Source: Pseudomonadota bacterium (lineage in GTDB: Bacteria; Pseudomonadota; Alphaproteobacteria; UBA9219; RGZA01). Taken from it: a DNA stretch of 10,840 nucleotides. Positions 5,981 to 10,840 of the stretch are shown piece by piece. The DNA lies in contig JACQAB010000149.1 of assembly GCA_016195205.1 (NCBI GenBank), positions 1 to 10,840 of the forward strand, written 5' to 3'. Made by a program: the position numbers and the translations under genes. The first letter of the stretch is position 1; the number at the start of each line of letters is the position of its first letter. The notes below the pieces were generated by a model. That model searched no databases, was not told the origin of the DNA, and saw only the letters and a program-made list of their open reading frames with translations.

Positions 5981-8317
5981 TTAGCCCTTCAACAAATCAA
6001 ACAGGGCGCGCAGGCGTGGTTTTCGCGAATGCTGTTTAAGCTTCCATTCGGCTTTAGTGATAATCTGGCCGACACGCGAACGAGTCACACCATGGCCTTT
6101 TTCACCAAATTGCGGGGCAAGCTCTTCATAAGTTCCTTCATCCAACCTCACTCCAATTCCATAACGCGCACGTATCGCCCGCTCTTCCCTTGGAGTAAGA
6201 GTATTCAGGGTGACATCAAATTCATCATCCGCATGTTTCCGTTCGGCTTCGCTTATATCTGGATGAACAACCGCGTCGGTTCTTTCGCGCATTTCATATT
6301 GCGCTGCCTTATAATCAAGTTCTATCTCTTCGGGAATGCCGAAAATATCTTCGAGAGACCTTCCCAGGATGTCAGCGATCTGCAGCGCCATGTTTTTCCA
6401 CCCCTGCGGGCCATGGGCATTTCCTTCGCTGACAAACGAATGAAAATGCATCGGATTCAGTCCGTGCTTTTTGGCAAAGCCGGATAGGCTTCCTTCATGG
6501 CCTTCTTCCTGAAGCATGGCTTCAAAACGGGCGCGGTTGTCGGCGCGGCGCAGGCTGTCGGGATTTGCCGTTGCCGGAAGATTCAGGTTTTTGATGGGGA
6601 AAAGATCGCTTACATGCCGGTTCAGAAAACGGGCAATGTCCACGCATGTCGGGTGCCATTGAAGAAGTTTTTTGTCGTAAAAATCGGTGGTGCCATTCAC
6701 AAGATTGAGGACGGTGTGTGGTTTGTATTCCTTGCCAAAAGTTTCGCTCATCCGGTTGGCAAGTTCTCTGATGTTGAAGACGTCGTTGTTTTTCATCGCC
6801 GCCCACAGCCGTGGAAAATCGCGGCTCCACTGCGGCGCAGGGCGCAGTTTGGCAAGGTGTCGCGCCCGCGCCCGGTAAAGGGCGGCGATCTGCCTGCGGT
6901 CGGTGATAATGGCGCCCGGTTGAAGTAGATCAAGATCGAACGTGCCGCGCCGGGTTCCTCCGGGCTCATCGGAAGAACGTCCAAGAATCATTTTTCTACG
7001 GCTGTCATCCACCAGTGTGCCGGAAACCCATTCGCCGTACAGAAGTTGCCAGCATCTGGCGCTGGTGTTGCGATACAGCACATCGATGATATAGGCCATT
7101 TTCTGCTTCGCGCCGGGCCCGCGCGGCACGCTGCGCCCGCGCCCGCCGCGTTGTCCGACTCTCACGCCCGAAGTCGAGGGAGCCCGGTTAAACACGAAGG
7201 CCGTGCGTGGACTGTGAATGGACTGGGTCAGCAGGCCGACGCCGGTCAGCATGAGGATTTTTCCCTCATTATAGCGCCTTACCAGGCTTCGTCTTACCTC
7301 GGCGGAAGTATGATTGTTGATGGAGGCCGCGCCGATAACGTCATCGGGAATGTGGCCCCTTAGATCTGCATTGATGGCTGCCGCCGCTCCATTGGCATCG
7401 GCAATATTGAAACAATTAATAAATCCCTGCGTTCCGAAAAAAGGCTTGCTGTTATGCGGCTGCTTGCCGTTCCGGTAAAAATCAAGAAAGTGTTTGTTGA
7501 GGGCTTTCGCTCTTCGCGCAATTTCTTCCTGTTTATATCCGCCGGTCTTATTCAAAACGCCTTCGTCCAGAACCACCTCCGGCTCGCCCATGATGATGTT
7601 CCAGGCGGCGGAGATCAGCCCTTTCTTCTCGGCATCCATGGGGCTGCAGCGATAGGCGGGAACGTAATCGCGGTTCAGTGATCGCGTTTGTGTGTAGGAG
7701 GGTGTGGCTGACAACGCGATACGGATCGCCCAGCTTTTATTCAATACGCCGCTGCGAAGATCGGAAAGCCCCTGGTGGCCTTCGTCAATGATGGCAAGGT
7801 CGAAGTGGTTGTCTCTAAAGATTTTTTTCTGCTGGGTGATGACCGTGCTGGCCATCGTGGCGACGATGATCTGCTTATCGGTGTCTTTTTCATCTCCATA
7901 GTAAAAGCCAAGTTTTGCCGCAAGATGCGGGGCAAATTCCTCGAACTTGTCCCTCCATTGGTTAAGCGCATCCAGGTCCGGCACGGCGATCAGCACGCGC
8001 AGGTTTGGATTGTCCATCGTTAACATTTCCAGGAGCTTGATGATGGTAATCATCTTGCCGAAGCCGGTAGGGGCTTCGACATACATGGCCTTTTCGCCCC
8101 GGCCCATTTGCGCGTGGATGCCACGCAGGGCAGCGATCTGCTCGGGCTCAAGCTCAATCGTGCTGCCCTCTACATCCAGGCCGGGCTTGCGGGACTTAAG
8201 ATGTTTTCCCAGGCGCAGATGGATCCGATTTTGGGCATCCGAATAGGGCGTGCGAAGGACTTCGCCTTCGTCCGCAGATAGATCCGCGTCATCCAGGATG
8301 ATCTGTTCTTGCAGCAT
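5981..8317 (-). CDS. SF2 helicase-like protein fused to tandem HTH segments and a sigma-70 region 4-like domain
   Basis: The 778-residue protein has a superfamily 2 helicase core at its N-terminal half: Walker A region APTGFGKM (residues 82-89), motif Ia around LIAVPDLDALNQW (109-121), DEGH box (178-181), SAT (203-205), a second RecA domain with LTGVGLLTQSIHSP (357-370), and motif VI QRGGRGR (389-395). The residue after the Walker lysine is Met (M89) instead of Ser/Thr. Residues 511-578 and 607-665 are two related helix-turn-helix-like segments, each ending in an IAxxLxR...D[LI]F pattern. Residues 699-778 closely resemble sigma-70 region 4: LNTLTPREERAIRARYGIG, then TYEELAPQFG, VTRSRVGQIITKAEWKLK and a basic tail. 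The function is not known; a DNA-targeted or promoter-targeted helicase-like regulator is inferred. A phage or mobile origin is possible. There is no Shine-Dalgarno, and a hairpin abuts the ATG. The gene is divergent from rpsL. Confidence 0.85.
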   Translation of the reverse strand: MLQEQIILDDADLSADEGEVLRTPYSDAQNRIHLRLGKHLKSRKPGLDVEGSTIELEPEQIAALRGIHAQMGRGEKAMYVEAPTGFGKMITIIKLLEMLTMDNPNLRVLIAVPDLDALNQWRDKFEEFAPHLAAKLGFYYGDEKDTDKQIIVATMASTVITQQKKIFRDNHFDLAIIDEGHQGLSDLRSGVLNKSWAIRIALSATPSYTQTRSLNRDYVPAYRCSPMDAEKKGLISAAWNIIMGEPEVVLDEGVLNKTGGYKQEEIARRAKALNKHFLDFYRNGKQPHNSKPFFGTQGFINCFNIADANGAAAAINADLRGHIPDDVIGAASINNHTSAEVRRSLVRRYNEGKILMLTGVGLLTQSIHSPRTAFVFNRAPSTSGVRVGQRGGRGRSVPRGPGAKQKMAYIIDVLYRNTSARCWQLLYGEWVSGTLVDDSRRKMILGRSSDEPGGTRRGTFDLDLLQPGAIITDRRQIAALYRARARHLAKLRPAPQWSRDFPRLWAAMKNNDVFNIRELANRMSETFGKEYKPHTVLNLVNGTTDFYDKKLLQWHPTCVDIARFLNRHVSDLFPIKNLNLPATANPDSLRRADNRARFEAMLQEEGHEGSLSGFAKKHGLNPMHFHSFVSEGNAHGPQGWKNMALQIADILGRSLEDIFGIPEEIELDYKAAQYEMRERTDAVVHPDISEAERKHADDEFDVTLNTLTPREERAIRARYGIGVRLDEGTYEELAPQFGEKGHGVTRSRVGQIITKAEWKLKQHSRKPRLRALFDLLKG

Positions 8318-8351
8318 AAACGGCCGGAAAATGGGTCAAACAATGCCGTTT
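8318..8351 (-). promoter_or_regulatory. Hairpin abutting the start codon of the helicase-like gene
   Basis: AAACGGC (8318-8324) and GCCGTTT (8345-8351) form a perfect 7-bp inverted repeat with a 20-base loop. In the helicase-like transcript the 3' arm ends at the base before the AUG, so the stem could limit ribosome access. Read on the plus strand it looks like a stem followed by five Ts, but no plus-strand gene ends here, so I do not call it a terminator. Confidence 0.4.
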
Positions 8352-8439
8352 TTCTACGCGAATTCTCTTGAAAGTAATAGGGTCTTATAACGAGCTGCCA
8401 GACCTCATTTTAATGCTGATGTGAAAGGCAAATCTGCCC

Positions 8440-8469
8440 TTGACGGGGGGGGAGGCGAATCCCTAGTAT
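8440..8469 (+). promoter_or_regulatory. Promoter of the rpsL-rpsG-fusA (str) operon
   Basis: TTGACG (8440-8445) and TAGTAT (8464-8469) are 18 bases apart and match the alphaproteobacterial housekeeping sigma promoter pattern. The spacer begins with a run of eight Gs counted from the last base of the -35 (8445-8452). Initiation is expected near 8476, giving a leader of about 167 bases before the rpsL ATG. Confidence 0.8.
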
Positions 8470-8475
8470 CCGCCC

Positions 8476-8642
8476 GCCTTTAATAGGGCCAGCATGGCGG
8501 TTCTTAGGTGCTGACTTTGACCCGCATGAGATTGAATTTCTGAGGAAAGCCGCCGGGTGAGTTGCCCGGTTTTCCTCCTCCAAGTCCAGAAGCTTTGTTT
8601 CTGGCGTGTTTGTGTTTGTGGAACGATTTTAAGGAAGAACGA
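8476..8642 (+). promoter_or_regulatory. Structured 5' leader of rpsL
   Basis: The leader contains a two-part stem-loop: CCGGG/CCCGG (8553-8557 with 8565-8569, 7-base loop, followed by TTTT), enclosed by GAGGAAA/TTTCCTC (8542-8548 with 8571-8577). A second hairpin, CCAGAA/TTCTGG (8586-8591 with 8599-8604), is followed by a GT-rich stretch. Two tiny reading frames precede them (8494-8514, MAVLRC; 8526-8543, MRLNF), the second ending where the first stem begins. This could be an attenuator or a ribosomal-protein binding site. The stems are visible; regulation is inference. Confidence 0.4.
8631..8637 (+). promoter_or_regulatory. Shine-Dalgarno of rpsL
   Basis: AAGGAAG lies 5 bases before the ATG at 8643. 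It decides the start against an in-frame ATG at 8562, which lies inside the leader hairpin and would add 27 residues unlike any S12 N-terminus. Confidence 0.8.
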
Positions 8643-9014
8643 ATGCCAACGATCAACCAGCTTATCCGTCACAAGCGCGGCGCGAAAAGAACCCGCGACA
8701 AGGTTCCCGCCTTGAAAAGATGCCCGCAAAAGCGTGGCGTATGCACACGCGTTTACACCACCACGCCGAAGAAGCCGAACTCGGCCCTTCGCAAAGTGGC
8801 GCGCGTGCGCCTGACCAACGGTTTTGAAGTGATCAGCTATATTCCGGGCGAGAAGCATAACCTGCAAGAACATTCGATGGTGATGATCCGCGGCGGCCGT
8901 GTGAAAGACCTACCCGGCGTGCGTTACCACATCATCCGTGGAATCCTGGATACCCAGGGCGTTTCCGCCCGCCGCCAGCGCCGTTCGAAATACGGCGCGA
9001 AACGTCCGAAGTAA
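8643..9014 (+). CDS. rpsL: 30S ribosomal protein S12
   Basis: S12 sits at the decoding centre of the 30S subunit and controls translational accuracy. The 123-residue protein begins MPTINQLIRHKRG, as expected, and carries the two conserved loops: TTTPKKPNSALRK (residues 39-51) and RGGRVKDLPGVRYH in the second half. The lysine that when changed gives streptomycin resistance (K43 counting Met, K42 in mature numbering) and the lysine of RVKDLPG are unchanged, so a sensitive-type S12 is predicted. The aspartate of KDLPG, the site of RimO methylthiolation in other bacteria, is present. It is first in the str operon, 9 bases before rpsG. rpoC is not immediately upstream. Confidence 0.99.
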   Translation: MPTINQLIRHKRGAKRTRDKVPALKRCPQKRGVCTRVYTTTPKKPNSALRKVARVRLTNGFEVISYIPGEKHNLQEHSMVMIRGGRVKDLPGVRYHIIRGILDTQGVSARRQRRSKYGAKRPK

Positions 9015-9023
9015 GAGGAACCC

Positions 9024-9503
9024 ATGTCACGCCGCCATTCCGCCGCTAAACGCCAAACGCTTCCCGATCCCAAATTCGGCGATCAGGTGCTGGGCAAATT
9101 CATGAACGTGCTGATGGTCGAAGGCAAAAAATCGGTAGCCGAAAGCATCGTTTACGGCGCGCTCGACAAGATCCAGAAGGTACTGAAAAGCGCCAATGAA
9201 AACGGCCTCGAGAACTTCCATAAGGCGCTGAACAACGTGCGCCCTTACCTGGAAGTGCGCTCGCGCCGCGTCGGCGGCGCCACCTATCAGGTGCCGGTCG
9301 ATGTGCGGCCGGACCGCGGCCTGGCGCTGGCGATGCGCTGGCTGATTACCGCCGCGCGCGGCCGCGGCGAAAAAACCATGGTTGACCGGTTGGCCGGTGA
9401 AATTCTTGATGCTCTCAACAACCGCGGCGGCGCGATTAAAAAGCGCGAAGACACCCACCGCATGGCCGAGGCCAATAAGGCCTTCGCTCACTATCGCTGG
9501 TAA
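9024..9503 (+). CDS. rpsG: 30S ribosomal protein S7
   Basis: S7 nucleates assembly of the 16S rRNA 3' domain and lies near the E site; in E. coli it also represses the str operon by binding the rpsL-rpsG junction. The 159-residue protein starts MSRRHSAAKR and has the usual core, including KFMNVLMVEGKKSVAESIVY (residues 25-44), ALNNVRPYLEVRSRRVGG and YQVPVDVRPDRGLALAMRW, ending in EANKAFAHYRW. A Shine-Dalgarno (AGAGGAA, 9014-9020) overlaps the rpsL stop codon, so coupled translation is likely. The 9-base junction is far shorter than the E. coli junction that S7 binds, so that control may be absent or placed elsewhere, for instance in the long rpsL leader. Confidence 0.99.
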   Translation: MSRRHSAAKRQTLPDPKFGDQVLGKFMNVLMVEGKKSVAESIVYGALDKIQKVLKSANENGLENFHKALNNVRPYLEVRSRRVGGATYQVPVDVRPDRGLALAMRWLITAARGRGEKTMVDRLAGEILDALNNRGGAIKKREDTHRMAEANKAFAHYRW

Positions 9504-9515
9504 CCGGACACCCCC

Positions 9516-10840
<1,325 letters not shown>

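Larger units (their letters stand above)
8318..8642. other. Divergent control region between the helicase-like gene and rpsL
   Basis: These 325 bases hold no convincing gene. From left to right they contain the start-codon hairpin of the helicase-like gene, an AT-rich stretch (about 8354-8430) with no convincing minus-strand promoter, the rpsL promoter (8440-8469) and a structured rpsL leader. No tRNA, octamer repeat or insertion-sequence end is seen here. Confidence 0.7.

Noticed and set aside
5729..6487. Plus-strand open frame of 252 codons across the rsmE start and the end of the helicase-like gene
   Set aside because: It spans two coding genes and their junction in antisense and shows no domain; both minus-strand genes are well supported.
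8318..8353. Intrinsic terminator on the plus strand
   Set aside because: It has a stem and T-run, but no plus-strand gene lies upstream and the 20-base loop is large; it fits better as a minus-strand leader hairpin.
8562..8642. N-terminal extension of rpsL from an upstream in-frame ATG
   Set aside because: It would translate the leader hairpin; S12 begins MPTINQL at 8643, which has a proper Shine-Dalgarno.
8765..8775. Possible streptomycin-resistance change in S12
   Set aside because: The TPKKPNS loop and the RVKDLPG loop carry the wild-type lysines.

Overview
The window looks like core chromosomal DNA of an alphaproteobacterium, with a few accessory pieces between housekeeping genes. The evidence is a plant/alphaproteobacterial-type glutamate-cysteine ligase directly downstream of rsmE, a free-standing ProXp-ala-like editing protein, and a promoter of the TTGAC...TAGTAT type before rpsL-rpsG-fusA. 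The order cannot be fixed from the sequence alone. No rRNA, tRNA, insertion sequence or CRISPR array was seen.

Layout. Bases 1-489 (minus) are the start of a SAM-dependent methyltransferase that leaves the window, divergent from tldD (621-2054, plus). tldD runs tail to tail into a GNAT-like acetyltransferase (2051-2569, minus). That gene is divergent from a ProXp-ala/YbaK-family tRNA-editing protein (2635-3144, plus), which runs tail to tail into a HigB/HigA toxin-antitoxin pair (3736-3126, minus). Next come three minus-strand genes transcribed in the order helicase-like fusion (8317-5981), rsmE (5941-5219) and gshA (5144-3780). A divergent control region (8318-8642) carries the str-operon promoter and leader. 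It is followed by rpsL, rpsG and fusA; fusA is cut by the window end.

The most unusual gene is the 778-residue protein at 5981-8317. It joins a superfamily 2 helicase core, whose Walker A motif has Met in place of the Mg-binding Ser/Thr, to two related helix-turn-helix-like segments and a C-terminal module closely resembling sigma-70 region 4. This suggests a DNA- or promoter-targeted helicase-like regulator. It lies divergent from the ribosomal str operon.

The second unusual signal is a pair of palindromic elements (490-613 and 5145-5212), each built from eight degenerate 8-base units, four per arm in inverted orientation. In both cases one arm ends exactly at a start codon. As a result the methyltransferase, tldD and gshA all have four tandem CGAACC/CGAAACC-type octamers in front of the ATG and no visible Shine-Dalgarno, while several neighbouring genes have ordinary Shine-Dalgarno sites. 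The two elements share architecture but not unit sequence.

Other points: the higBA promoter is nested in two inverted repeats that reach into the gshA stop codon and appears to give a leaderless toxin message. A small palindrome supplies both stop codons of the ProXp-ala/higA convergent overlap. The rpsL leader contains stacked hairpins and tiny reading frames that could form an attenuator-like switch.
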